Positions 11,245 to 21,250 of a stretch of DNA of 64,000 nucleotides are shown in pieces. Origin of the DNA: Glycine soja (Eukaryota; Streptophyta; Magnoliopsida; Fabales; Fabaceae); the NCBI RefSeq assembly GCF_004193775.1, contig NC_041004.1, positions 31,272,411 through 31,336,410 on the forward strand, given 5' to 3'. Within the stretch, counting starts at the first letter, position 1; each line of letters starts with the position of its first letter. A model generated the notes under the pieces. That model worked only from the letters and a program-made list of their open reading frames with translations. It searched no databases and was not told the origin of the DNA. A program made the position numbers and the translations under genes.

Positions 11245-11332
11245 TGGAGAATCGCATAAGATACTTGATGTGGACATTTTAGCATGTGTTCTGCAGTTGA
11301 TTAATATTTGTGGCAGTGGGTTTCATAGTAAG
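11245..11332 (+). pseudogene. Unidentified exon fragment with good splice sites
   Basis: An 88-base open stretch is preceded by a pyrimidine-rich tract ending in ACAG and followed by AAG then GTATGT, ideal plant splice signals. One frame is open throughout and contains KILDVDILACVLQLINICG, a hydrophobic helix. I do not recognise the parent gene. Its position and strand fit the fragment block. Confidence 0.4.
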
Positions 11333-11991
11333 GTATGTCCGTATGTGCCTATTTGGGAATAAGATTGGTATATCCTATAATATTAAAAAGTTTGCATGGT
11401 CTGTGTTGTGGTATGTGCTTTTTTCTTGTTATTTTCTGTTCACTATGCTTGAGTATTTATTTATTATACTTTTAACATTTTCTTTTGTAAACATATTATT
11501 AGCTTTAGTAGGTTATCTTAACTAACTCTTAGTTAGTGTTGACAACTAGCACACGACTATCTCTAGTATAAATACCTCTTATCTACATTTAGAGTTGAGT
11601 TTGTTGAATAACAAACACTCCATTTCTGATTTTCATTTTCTCTCTGTTCTCTCTAACTCTATTCCTAAAACCTTTTAAAAAGCAACCTCAAATGGCAATT
11701 TAGTTCTTTTTCTTCCTCATGTTTACCATTCACTTAGATGTTATTACCATACTCTTGCCACATAAAGATGCCTCTATTATTCTTTGATCATGGATTCTTA
11801 ACAGCAGTTGTTGTCTTATGCCTGTCATTAAGTGGTTATTTTGCTTCAAAATATGATTATCATCTCTGCAGTTGGAATTATCTATTTCCCCTTGGAATTA
11901 TCTCTGCAATTGGAACTTATAACACTGTCATGGACAACAATGATGTGTATAGCTTTTGGTTTGTGCTTATTTTTTGTGTTTACTTTTGTAG
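11333..11991. other. Noncoding, includes an LTR-like promoter fragment
   Basis: AT-rich DNA. At about 11,530-11,660 a segment with TATAAATACCTC followed by CTCTCT-rich sequence resembles the U3/R part of a Copia LTR, but no borders can be set. The 3' part behaves as the intron before the IQD exon. Confidence 0.3.
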
Positions 11992-12590
11992 TCAAGACGG
12001 GGAAGCAACATTGTAGATGATTGGGATGAAAGGCATCACATAGTTAAAGAACTGAAGGCCATGTTGATGCAGAGGAAGGAAGTTTCTACAATAAAGAGGG
12101 ACAAGACCTTATCCCAAGCCTTTTCCCAACAGGTTTTGATCCTCTTTAAGTGTTTACTGATTTCCTGAAATTGAATTCATTTCCTTGACTTGGTTTTGTC
12201 AATTAATTTTGAAGTGTATTTTTATTGATTCTTAAAATGGAATTAATTTCCTTGACTTGGTGTGGTAATTGATTGTCAAATGTGAAGTGTTTAATTGATC
12301 TTTGAAATTGAATTAATTTCCTTGACTTGGTTTGGTTAATTGATTGTGATGCATAATAGATTTGGAGGAATGGTAGGACATCATCAATTGGAAATGAAGA
12401 TGAGTTGGAAGAGAGACCAAAATGGCTACATCGGTGGATGGCCACAAAGCCATAGGAGAATAGAGGAAGGGCTTCAACTGATCAAAGAGACCCCATTAAG
12501 ACTGTGGAAATTGACACATCTCAGCCTTATTCATATCTAGGAACCAATTACAAAAGATCACATCCAAATTATAAATAGAATCCAACATGC
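11992..12590 (+). pseudogene. IQD (IQ67-domain) protein gene fragment, broken
   Basis: Two exons of a plant IQD calmodulin-binding scaffold protein. Exon 1 (11,992-12,132) follows TTTTGTAG and encodes a segment with VKELKAMLMQRKE and IKRDKTLSQAFSQQ, the region just after the IQ67 domain. The intron runs from GTTTTG at 12,133 to AG at 12,359. Exon 2 (12,360 to about 12,590) starts IWRNGRTSSIGNEDELEERP and continues WLHRWMATKP, a conserved IQD motif. The next codon is TAG (12,453-12,455) where the family has Trp. After it the frame continues with DPIKTVEIDTSQPYSYLG and a second stop. The IQ motifs and the C-terminus are absent. It is a captured, non-functional fragment. Confidence 0.82.
12160..12350. 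repeat. About 68-bp tandem repeat in the IQD-fragment intron
   Basis: Three units each carry TTGAATTAATTTCCTTGACT or a near copy followed by TGGTTTGGTTAATTGATTGT-like sequence, at about 12,169, 12,237 and 12,305. Confidence 0.7.
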
Positions 12591-14125
12591 ACATAAATTC
12601 GATCTAACCATGATTTTTTTTGGGCCATGATAAACAGGTTGATAAAGATGCACCAGTAGAAATTATGGAGTGGCTAAAGAAGAAGCAATGCTCTTTGAGC
12701 TGGAGTCGCTAAAGAAGAGGAGGGGATGTTGTTGTTGTTGAGGTGTGGGAATTTGTTGGAGGATTGGTGTGAGGAGTGTGTAGACTATCGAGTGTTTAGT
12801 AGAATCTATGATGGGGATACAAAATTAGGTCAGGGGGTGAGAAAGAGGTTAGGATAGGGAATTCAATGCTTATTAAAGATAACATCTTTGGCCACAAATT
12901 ATGCCCTAAGTCATGAACTTGTACCTCTGTGATGTTGAATATCCCAAGAAACTACATGTCTTTAGAGTAATAGGACCGTTTCTTAGGGTTATAAAGTTTG
13001 AGGAAAGGAAAACAAGCACAACTGAAAATTGAGAGATTTGAACACAACGTTCAATTGAACAATATAGTATAGGCATTATTAAAATCTAAAGCAGCGCTAG
13101 GAAACAATTTATGATCCTAAAATTTAAAGGGCAAGCCTGTTTATATGCTTGTGTTTGTGCTCAGCTAAGCCATTCTGGTGGTGTCACTGATTTGTGGGAG
13201 GGTGAGTCTAAATGATTCCTTAATCACCCAGTAAGGGCCTTAGAAAAAAGTCTGAACTCTAACCCTCATTTTTCTGGATATGCAATGGTGGGGAGACAAG
13301 AAGGGTTAAAAATTTTCTCTGTGAACATTAAAAGTGAAGATAAGCATGAGAAGATTTTATAGGTGCAAGTCACCACAAGTCACTGATAACAAATTCAACA
13401 GGTTTACAATAAAAGGAATGTATTTTTTACCTTTACCGAAACAAGAACAAAACTCATTTAACTTTATTACAAATTTTAACTACTAGCCTAAGGCATTATA
13501 GTTCGGGTACGTGACTCTACAATGTCAAGTAGAGTGTGGGCTAGGAGCTAGAGATGCTACTGACTTAAAAAAAAATCCTAGAACACAGATTCTGGACACA
13601 AAACAAAATTAAATAAAACAAGCCCTTGTCAATGCTAGACTAGAAAACAATACATTACCAAAGGCAAAGTTATGATGAAGAATAATCTAGTATGACCAAT
13701 TTCTTATAAGATGCAAACTAATAAATAATCTTAACCAGTATGATGAAGAATACAATTAGTGCAGTGGGCTATTTTTTGGGATATGAGTCATGTTATTTTT
13801 TATATAGATTGTAAGGGGGTAATGGATACAATTAGTGACCCTACAGCTCATTTTTCCGAGCTTGGGTCTATTGTTTCTAAGTGCAGATCCCTACAATTAG
13901 CCAAGTTCAATGCGTACAAACTACACAATTCTTGACAGACTAAGCTGAAGTAGGAACCAAGAAAGTGCTTCACTAATCAACTTCATTCAAAGAAGTTGAA
14001 AGACAAAAGGTAAGATGTCGAACCTCAATGTTCAACAAGAAAGAAAACAAATATGTTTTTAGGCAACTTCACTATTTTGCATATGCTTGTTTATGTGTCT
14101 TTTAACTAAGAATTTGCTTTTACAG
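12591..14125. other. Noncoding gap between captured fragments
   Basis: No gene fragment could be recognised here on either strand. Short stretches (12,660-12,730; 13,110-13,300) look once coding but are too decayed to name. Confidence 0.35.
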
Positions 14126-15056
14126 TTTTTAGGGAACTTCACTATTCTGCTATTTCATTATGATGGCCGAACTACTGAATGGGATGAGTTTGAATGGTCA
14201 AAGCAGGCTATTCATATGAGTGTTCGCAAACAAACCAAATGGTAAGGAGCTAATCTATTCATTATTTTTTAGAGGATAAATTTCCGTTGTAGTTTTTGCA
14301 ATTAATAGTGTTTAGTGCTTACCTAATTTCAATTATGTTAAAACATTGACAATTTTAGTTTTTCCCTCTTAGGTGGTATGCCAAGCGGTTTTTGCATCCT
14401 GACATTGTGGCACCATATGACTATATATTAATATGGGATCAAAGAAAATGGGTGTTTGAGGTGTTATGAATGCTATGAAGGACCAAGAGCAACAGACATC
14501 ACAATTGCAATTCTCACCAACAAAATCATCAGTAGAGCAAAGCATACAAACCATAGATATGAATCACAGGCCAAAGAGGGTAGCAAACAAACCTCAGTAT
14601 CTGCAAGATTACGTCTAGCAAGTCCAGCCAAGAGAATGATGACGTGGCAAGAGGATATTGGCTCTACTACATCATCTATCTGCTATTTTGTAATTCTGTT
14701 AGAATCAAAATCTTTTTTGTTATGCCATGTATGCAAAATCAATAAGAAACAATTAGCACTAAAGTCTATATAAGTAAATCATGTAAACAGAATTGGTAGA
14801 CTAAATAATACTCATCTTTTCCTTATGTTTGCTATTGGGAGAATCCTACCTCTCGAATCTAGGAATATTCTGGCCAATTTCCTTGGCCATAACATGAGCA
14901 TTTTAATGCAGAAGAGTGAGTATTGGATATGAGAGGGATGTTTTTTTAAAATATTTAATTTAATTTCTAATCAAATTTTCATATGCCTCTCTTATTTCAA
15001 GTGCAGGTACATAAAACTTGTGAGGAAGCATGGCTTGGAGATTTCACAGCCTAGCT
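14126..15056 (+). pseudogene. DUF707 gene fragment, four exon pieces, split by an LTR
   Basis: Plus-strand exons match the DUF707 family, plant proteins often annotated as lysine ketoglutarate reductase trans-splicing related and predicted to be Golgi or membrane glycosyltransferase-like. Exon a (14,126-14,241) encodes FLGNFTILLFHYDG and EWSKQAIHMSVRKQTK and ends at a GTAAGG donor. Exon b starts at 14,373 with WWYAKRFLHPDIVAPYDYI..WD and is interrupted at 14,461 by a 433-bp LTR. It resumes at 14,895 with HFNAEE and a GTGAGT donor at 14,916. Exon c (15,007 to about 15,056) encodes YIKLVRKHGLEISQP. The product would have ended in the joined SWI3 piece. A small indel precedes the LTR. Only the central part of the domain is present. 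Confidence 0.85.
14462..14894 (+). mobile_element. Short solo LTR inside a DUF707 exon
   Basis: A 433-bp insertion starts TGTTATGAATG and ends GGCCATAACA, so its ends are TG...CA and inverted over seven bases. It is bordered by TGAGG (14,457-14,461) and TGAGC (14,895-14,899), a 5-bp target duplication with one mismatch, and it interrupts the DUF707 frame exactly there. A TATA-like CTATATAAGT lies at about 14,767. Its first 170 bases are open and encode a basic stretch with RPKRVANKPQYLQDY, which resembles the segment before reverse transcriptase in Copia polyproteins. Coding-like DNA inside an LTR is odd. Confidence 0.75.
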
Positions 15057-15329
15057 TTTAGAATTTGTTTTGAAGCATGGGGATGATTGGGAGCTTGTTG
15101 CTCAAACTGTTCAAACCAAGACCAAACTTGATTGTATCTCAAAACTCATTGAGTTGGCCTTTGGGGAGCTCATGTTGGGCCCTACTCATAAAAATGTTAA
15201 CATTAACAGTGCCTATGGCATCATAAACAATGCCAAACAAGTTCAATCATCTTCATCTGACAACCAATAAATTTCAAAGACAAAGGACCAGACTCCTGCG
15301 CTTACAAATGAAAATGAGCAGAACGGACC
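15057..15329 (+). pseudogene. SWI3 (SWI/SNF subunit) gene fragment
   Basis: A plus-strand segment joined directly to the DUF707 exon. The frame reads LEFVLKHGDDWELVAQTVQT then KTKLDCISKLIELAFGELML, the end of the SANT domain and the conserved patch after it in plant SWI3 proteins (closest in memory to SWI3A), which are chromatin-remodelling core subunits. It continues through a Ser/Asn-rich linker. A TAA at 15,268-15,270 stands where a sense codon is expected, and the same frame continues afterwards to about 15,329. There the sequence switches within one codon to the UMAMIT exon. No intron lies between them. Confidence 0.8.
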
Positions 15330-16227
15330 TTAGGTACACTGCAGTCAATTGCAGTTACCTTTGTCATGGAGCACAAACCATTTGTTTCGACCATTGGCTG
15401 GGACATGAACCTTCTTGCTGCAGCCTATGTTGTAATCCACTTTCTCTCTATTTGTCTATCCATCTACGATCTATCTGATAAATTATTATATTGATGAGGA
15501 GTCAAGATTATAGACATGTGCTAGTCTCGGATTATACAATAATTTTATTCTATTTTTCTATGTATTTTTTGTTGAACCATATCATATGAGAATCTAAATG
15601 GACGTAAACTTTGGTGAACTAGGGAATAATATCACCAGGTATCACCTACTATGTTTAAGGGATTGTCATGCAGAAAAAGGCATGTTTTCGTTACTGCTTG
15701 CAGCCCTTTGATGATGATTATCGTAGCCATCATGGGTGCCTTCATCCTTGCAGAAAAAATATATCTTGGAGGGTAAGTACTCAATACTCATATTCACTCC
15801 CAATGAATATATCATGTTTTTAGGCACAAAGAAAGAAGCTTATAAGTTTTAATTGACTCACTCTTGTATAATAAACTAAAAGTTTGGTGTTTCTTACATA
15901 AAAGTTGAAACATCACAATCTTAAAAAGCTCAAACTTTGAAACAGTAGTAAACAACAATTATTGATGTGGATTTATATTCATGTGATTTCAGGGTCATTG
16001 GAGCTATTCTAATAGTAATGGGACTCTACTCGGTTCTATGGGGAAAGCACAAGGAGAACAAAGAGAAAGAGGCAGAGATAACCATTGAGTTATTGAAGTG
16101 TTGTTCAGAAAATGGGATGACGTTGGAGACTGTGGTAGAAGATGCTGAAACAAACAACGACATTGACATGCAAAAGGGTGAAGCCTCAAGAGAGTTAAGG
16201 GTAGCCATTGTTGTTCCAAAAGTTTAA
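15330..16227 (+). pseudogene. UMAMIT/WAT1-related (EamA, MtN21) transporter fragment
   Basis: Three exons encode the C-terminal membrane half of a WAT1-related/UMAMIT transporter, ten-helix proteins that move amino acids or auxin. Exon A (15,330-15,431) has LGTLQSIAVTFVMEHKP and a helix ending NLLAAAYV before a GTAATC donor. Exon B (15,623-15,772) contains GIISPGITYYV, then TAA (15,656-15,658) where Gln is expected. It also has a net two-base loss near 15,674-15,683, then SPLMMIIVAIMGAFILAEKI and a GTAAGT donor. Exon C (15,993-16,227) gives VIGAILIVMGLYSVLWGKHK, a charged cytoplasmic tail and a natural stop TAA. The N-terminal half is absent. The gene end is complete, so capture ran past the parent stop codon. 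Confidence 0.88.
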
Positions 16228-18088
16228 AGTGGTTAAGATTAGAAAGGAAAAGGATGAATAATAATAGAGGCTGCAATGAAAAAAGGAGTCTTTAATTGAG
16301 AGCAGAGAAATTGAAAACAAGCTAGACATACAGTCTAATCATTCATATAGATAATGAGAATCAAAAACAAGTTAGACACACAGTCTAATCATTCATGAAA
16401 TTATTTTATAATTTTAGCATTAGATGCTGCTTCTTTACCATCTTAATTAATTTGAGCTAAAACTTATCTAATCCTATAAGACACGAGTTTCCTGATACAT
16501 GGTTCACAGAATATTAAAAGAATGACAAAGTAAAGTAAGGACACGGCAACGCAAAACTTGAATATTACATGTGAATGTTTGAAAGAAAGCAATCAGAGCA
16601 TTATCTATATTCTATGTCATGTTACAATTGTATGCAAATTTATTATACATGAACAAAAGGGATTTGTTTCAGTTAAGTTTTAAATCCTAGTTAATTTCCC
16701 AAGGTTAACCAAACATACAGAGTAGTGGTAGAGCCTAACAAAGATGGAGGGGAGCCACGAAATAAAGTGTATAATTTTCAGTCTTTCCAAAAGAGACCAA
16801 AAAGGACATAATCAAAGATTATAAAAAAAAAATGTCTCATAATAAATAACATGTATCAAACTTTGATATTAACCAAGCCAATTGATATAAAACTTTGTTA
16901 TTATAATTTAAATAGTGCAAGTACTGGCCCACTTGTTGGTTGGCACAAATGCTAATAATCATCACACCGACAAAGAAAATGGTATACATACTTTCTATGG
17001 ACAAACTTGACAAAGGAAAAAAAAAACTAACTGAAGGTATATGTATATACTTACTGCGCTCCATTGATAACTACTGCATCAGAGAAAAGATCCAAACCAT
17101 AAAGAAGCTAATATATGGTCTTAAGATTTCAAGATAAAAGAATGCCTCAATTTGTGTAGCTTCAGCTTCAAATTGCTTTCGTCTACAAAGAGGCAAAAAT
17201 TATCCACCCAAGACAAAGGTGTTTCTTCAATTTTCATGATATATTTTCACTGACACCTACTTAGTATATTCATACTCTACTGTTTAGCCATGATATATTT
17301 TCTGTAATAAGTCTAATAAATAAGGTATGCTCTGTACCTATTTCTAAAAAATACAGACTTGAAAATAATAACAGTAACTTCCCCCAACCCATGAAACAAT
17401 CTGTATTACATCTTTCATCCTACAACACTTGCCATGGCATTTCTCATATTTAGATCCAGCAATCTGTTACTCCTTCCTATATCAATGTGAATTTGTATCA
17501 GTCCATCCTTCCATCCAAAAAGTGACAATCAGTAACAAGTAAAAGAAGCTTAAAGGATTAAACCTCAATCAGTATCACTAATTACTAAAGTGTTGAACAC
17601 CTTCTCATTTCAATTTCATTCCCAATACCATAAACTTCAAGCAAAAATAGTAATAAAAAGTCATAGAATGCAATGTCGAACACTCACTGTTACAAAATAC
17701 AAAACTTCCGAACAAACTAATTAATTCAAATTCTAATACTTCAAAATTTCAAAAACACATTGTGACCTTACTGCCTCTTAGTATATTCAGTAGATCAGTT
17801 AGACTTATTTATTAGACTACAGAGCATACCTTACTATTTATTGTAACCTAGTTAAAACTGTCAAAGAGGCATTTGAAGAGTGTGAACTAGTGCGTATAAA
17901 CTGTCAAAGACTAAATAAAAGGGACTATCGAAAGATTAGAGCAAAACTAAGGGTATAATCAATTTTTCATCCAATGTTGAAGATCATGTGGACTCAGATT
18001 TTTTTTCTATTATTTTGGGGTTTTTTATGTTAATTAATGAAGATACTATCTTAAAAACTTTCTTTCATATCTATTCTTTTGACCGTAG
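16228..18088. other. Noncoding with short repeats
   Basis: No gene recognised. A direct repeat with CAAGCTAGACATACAGTCTA and a variant lies at about 16,310 and 16,367. A repeat of about 45 bases with TCAGTAGATCAGTTAGACTT lies at about 17,790 and again at 18,657, and an inverted piece of it lies at about 17,303-17,335. These could be internal or subterminal repeats of the carrier transposon. The end before 18,088 behaves as the intron of the CRM fragment. Confidence 0.4.
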
Positions 18089-18330
18089 GATCTTGTTCCA
18101 TGCACATTGCTTTCGTTTGAATATGAGCACATACTTATGTGGAGAGGGCCAAATTGGAAGTCATCTATACCAGATCTAGGAGATGATCGCAAGGAATCCC
18201 ATAAAAATTACCAACCACTGCCATCAGAGGCCCTAGAATTCTCAGCACTAGGACTACAGATGAACCCAGTAGAGCATGAAAGCAATTTATTACATGACAC
18301 TAGAATTTCCTCTATTTCAAGTGAAGGTTG
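18089..18330 (+). pseudogene. CRM-domain splicing factor gene fragment
   Basis: After a GACCGTAG acceptor the plus-strand frame reads DLVPCTLLSFEYEHILMWRG then NWKSS. The pattern LxPCTLLSFxxExILMWRGxxWKS is the conserved end of the CRM (chloroplast RNA splicing and ribosome maturation) domain of CRS1/CAF/CFM proteins, which help excise organelle group II introns. A Ser-rich tail of about 50 residues follows to a stop at about 18,331. No other CRM exon was found. It is the last clear fragment of the block. Confidence 0.78.
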
Positions 18331-18950
18331 AGGTGTCATATCCCAATGAAAATATCCATCAATTTATGTATAGGGTTACTGAAGTTCCTTCACCTACTTA
18401 TAAAAAAATTATTAAGTCCGCATGTTTTTCTGTTGTCATCTCCACTTTGTACAAATCGCACTAGTAGTTGCCAAAAGTTTTGGTTTGCTAGGCCTTTCCC
18501 CTAACCACTGCAACCTTGATGACCTTGCCCTGCCCTCAGTGACACGCCTAACAATTTTCCTTCTTTGTTGGATTTGGAAGATACTAATTGTGACCTTGGT
18601 ATAAAAAAGACAGAATAGTGATAATTCATATTTATTTATTAGATTATGTTTAATTCAGTAGATCAGTTAGACTTATTTATTAGACTATAGAGCATACCTT
18701 AGTTCCTTAAAGAACAACTCATCATAAGGTTCTATGAAATAACTTTCTACTTGCATTTGAGAGCTAAAATCTGTGTATTGACATAAGATCCAATTCTAAA
18801 AAGGCTTCTAGTCCAAGACAAAACATAACTACTGGAGCCTGTAGGGGAGTGTAATGGCTTTTCACATACCAAGTGACACCACAACAACGGGGATTAGAGT
18901 TTTGGAGGGGAAATAGGTTTCCAGATGAACCTTTCTTTCTTTTTCTTGAA
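18331..18950. other. Noncoding tail of the fragment block
   Basis: Contains a possible further decayed coding piece at about 18,460-18,600 (a frame with SPNHCNLDDLALPSVTRL), which I cannot assign. Contains the second copy of the TCAGTAGATCAGTTAGACTT repeat. Confidence 0.35.
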
Positions 18951-19156
18951 TTAATCACTTAATGTGCACAGGAGTGAGACAACAAAGTCTTAGGTTAGGG
19001 TTAGGGTTATCAAAACCATTGTTCAAAACAAACATCCAATGCAAACTACATCTTGTTTTCTTATACCCCAAAACAAAACAATGGCACTCAGCAAACAAGA
19101 AAATGGTGCACCAATAACAATCATTGCAGCAAACAAAGCCAATAGGTTTAATCAAT

Positions 19157-19260
19157 GAACTCACCAGCCCAAGAACCCACCAACTCAGGAACTCACGAAC
19201 CCAACAACTCACCAACTCGTGAACCCACCAACTCATGAACCCACCAACCAGGAGCCAAGA
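19157..19260. repeat. Short tandem repeat ACTCACCAACTC / GAACCCACCA
   Basis: Alternating units of about 10-20 bases built on AACTCACCAACTC and GAACCCACCAACTCA fill this stretch. They lie just inside the first CACTA right end. Confidence 0.75.
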
Positions 19261-19319
19261 CTATGTAAAAAACTTGCAAAACAATGAACTCACCAACCCA
19301 AAGTTAACATTCTATAGGG

Positions 19320-19731
19320 ATAAATGTTAAAGCAACATCAAGCTTTGCCCACGTACCTAAATCGCGCCAGTCACGAACGGGAACTTGTGGAGCCACGTAC
19401 CTAAACAACGAACCTCAATGGTAGCTTGAGTGAGGAGGACACAATATCTGAGGGATGAGGAAGAAAAGGAGAAAGGGTTTTCGTACGAAACTGATCACGT
19501 GGGGGGAAAACACATTTTTGGCTTTTTAACTTATAAATTAGACAACATCGGTTTCTTAAACAAAACCGATGTTAACTCATAATGTTAACATCGATTTTTT
19601 AAAAAATCGATGTTAACATCACCTACTTAATTCAACTTATTTACCAAAATGCCACCGCGTTTTTCTTAACATCGGTTTTTCAAAAAATCGATGTTAACGT
19701 TGCGATGTTAAATCAATGTTTTGTAGTAATG
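19320..19731 (+). mobile_element. Right end of a first CACTA element
   Basis: Inverted pairs of TTAACATCGGTTTTT and AAAAACCGATGTTAA are packed at 19,545-19,712, and the segment ends TTTTGTAGTAATG, a one-base-changed CACTACTACAAAA terminus in reverse. The motif string TTTACCAAAATGCCACCGCG near 19,640 recurs at the end of the second CACTA (about 33,600), so both belong to one family. GAC follows at 19,732-19,734 as the possible target duplication. The left end was not found. Confidence 0.7.
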
Positions 19732-19807
19732 GACAGGAAGGATACTCGTAAGGAAAGATTGAACAGATTGCAAGTTTCCAGAGAAAGACTCGTCAACATG
19801 CTTTACT
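19732..19807 (+). pseudogene. Possible exon remnant between two CACTA elements
   Basis: A 76-base open stretch encoding a highly charged peptide (RKERLNRLQVSRERLVNML) runs from the end of the first CACTA to a good GTGAGT donor at 19,808. It may be a host exon interrupted by the first CACTA. The parent gene is not recognised. Confidence 0.3.
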
Positions 19808-19866
19808 GTGAGTGTGTTCATTTTCCTTGTTTGTTCATTTAATTATTTATTTTTCTGCTTTCAGAT

Positions 19867-21250
19867 TGTTTATAAACTTGATTAACAATCCCAAAATTCT
19901 TTGTTGCACTACTAAAAATAGGGTTTCTACATCAGTTATTAAGGACTTTCAACATCGATTAGTTGAGAGTACCGACATTGAAAGTAATATCGTTAACATT
20001 GGTTTTACAAAACTGATGTTAACATAAAATTTCAACATTGGTTATTTAAATAACCGATTTTATATAGTAAGAATTATAAAACAAAGTTATATATCTTTAT
20101 ATTAGCATCAGTTTTTATCAAAATCGATATTAATATATGCAAACAACATTGATTTTTAGTAAAAACCGATCGATTTTTACTAAAACCCAATGTTGTTTTC
20201 TGATAACAGACATTGGTTTTTGGTAAGAACCAATGTTGTTTTATTACCAGCAACATCGGTTTTTGAAAAAATCGATGTTGTTGATGAAGTTAAACATCAG
20301 TTTTTAAAAAATCGATATTGTTTTTTAGGATTTTTGTTAATATGCTGACTATTTTTTCTATAACCCCAAAATTAACTTGCAAATTTAAAAGCAGAACCAC
20401 AACATATAATTTTCATTTCGTTTTGAAACAATTCTTACTAGAAATTCCATCAAAAATTTATTATTTACTATGAATTAAAAGAATATTTAATGTTTAGGAG
20501 ACACGAATTGTAAAAAATGTAAAGTAACTAAACTACAATTCCAAAATTGTAGTAAATAATAAATTTTTATGTTTTCATATTGTTTATAAACTTGATTAAC
20601 AATCCCAAAATTCTTTGTTGCACTACTAAAAATAGGGTTTCAACATCGGTTATTAAGGACTTTTAACATCGGTTAGTTGAGAGTACCGACATTGAAAGTA
20701 ATATCGTTAACATCGATTTTTCAAAACTGATGTTAACATAAAATTACGATGTTATATAGTAAGAATTATAAAAAAAAAAAGTTATATATCTTCATATTAG
20801 CATCGGTTTTTATCAAAATTGATATTAATATATGCAAACAACATTGATTTTAAGTAAAAACCGATCGATTTTTACTAAAACCCAATGTTGTTTTCTGATA
20901 ACAGACATTGGTTTTTGTTAAGAACCAATGTTGTTTTATAACCAGCAACATCGGTTTTTGAAAAAATCGATGTTGTTGATGAAGCTTAACATGGGTTTTT
21001 AAAAAACCGATATTATTTTTTAGGATTTTTTTTAATATGCTATCTATTTTTTTTTATAACCCCAAAATTAACTTGCAAATTTAAAAGCAGAACCACAACA
21101 TATAATTTTCATTCCGTTTTGAAATAGTTTTTACTAGAAATTCCATAGAAAATTTATTATTTACTATGAATTAAAAGAATATTTAATGTTTAGGAGACAT
21201 GAATTGTAAAAAATGTAAAGTAACTAAACTACAATTCCAAAATATTCTAA
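19867..21250 (+). repeat. 714-bp tandem duplication of the CACTA left end
   Basis: The CACTA left terminus with about 40 bases of flank (TTGATTAACAATCCCAAAA then TTCTTTGTTG) occurs at 19,907 and again at 20,621, 714 bases apart. The copies match through the subterminal repeats to the sequence AAAATGTAAAGTAACTAAAC (about 20,515 and 21,213). The duplication includes non-element flank, so it occurred after insertion. Copies differ by scattered substitutions and a short deletion near 20,745. Confidence 0.88.

Larger units (their letters stand above)
10845..18330 (+). mobile_element. Block of captured host gene fragments (Pack-type)
   Basis: Exon pieces of at least six unrelated genes lie in a row on the plus strand: FLZ zinc finger, an unidentified exon, IQD, DUF707, SWI3, UMAMIT/WAT1 and CRM. 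Several keep canonical introns, so the capture was at DNA level. Each is a fragment and most carry stops or frameshifts. A CACTA right end (TTTGTAGTAATG at 19,731) follows; the matching left end was not found, possibly lost when the Ogre-like element arrived. Same-strand fragments in one unit are typical of gene-capturing CACTA elements and Helitrons. Which carrier did it is inference. Confidence 0.7.

Noticed and set aside
15230..16276. Alternative-frame ORFs over the SWI3 and UMAMIT fragments (15,230-15,478 plus; 16,004-16,276 minus).
   Set aside because: They overlap exons whose own frames match named families with proper splice sites.
18988..19012. TTAGGGTTAGGGTTA, which looks like a telomere repeat.
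   Set aside because: Only two to three units, and of the TTAGGG form rather than the plant TTTAGGG form. Chance or simple repeat.
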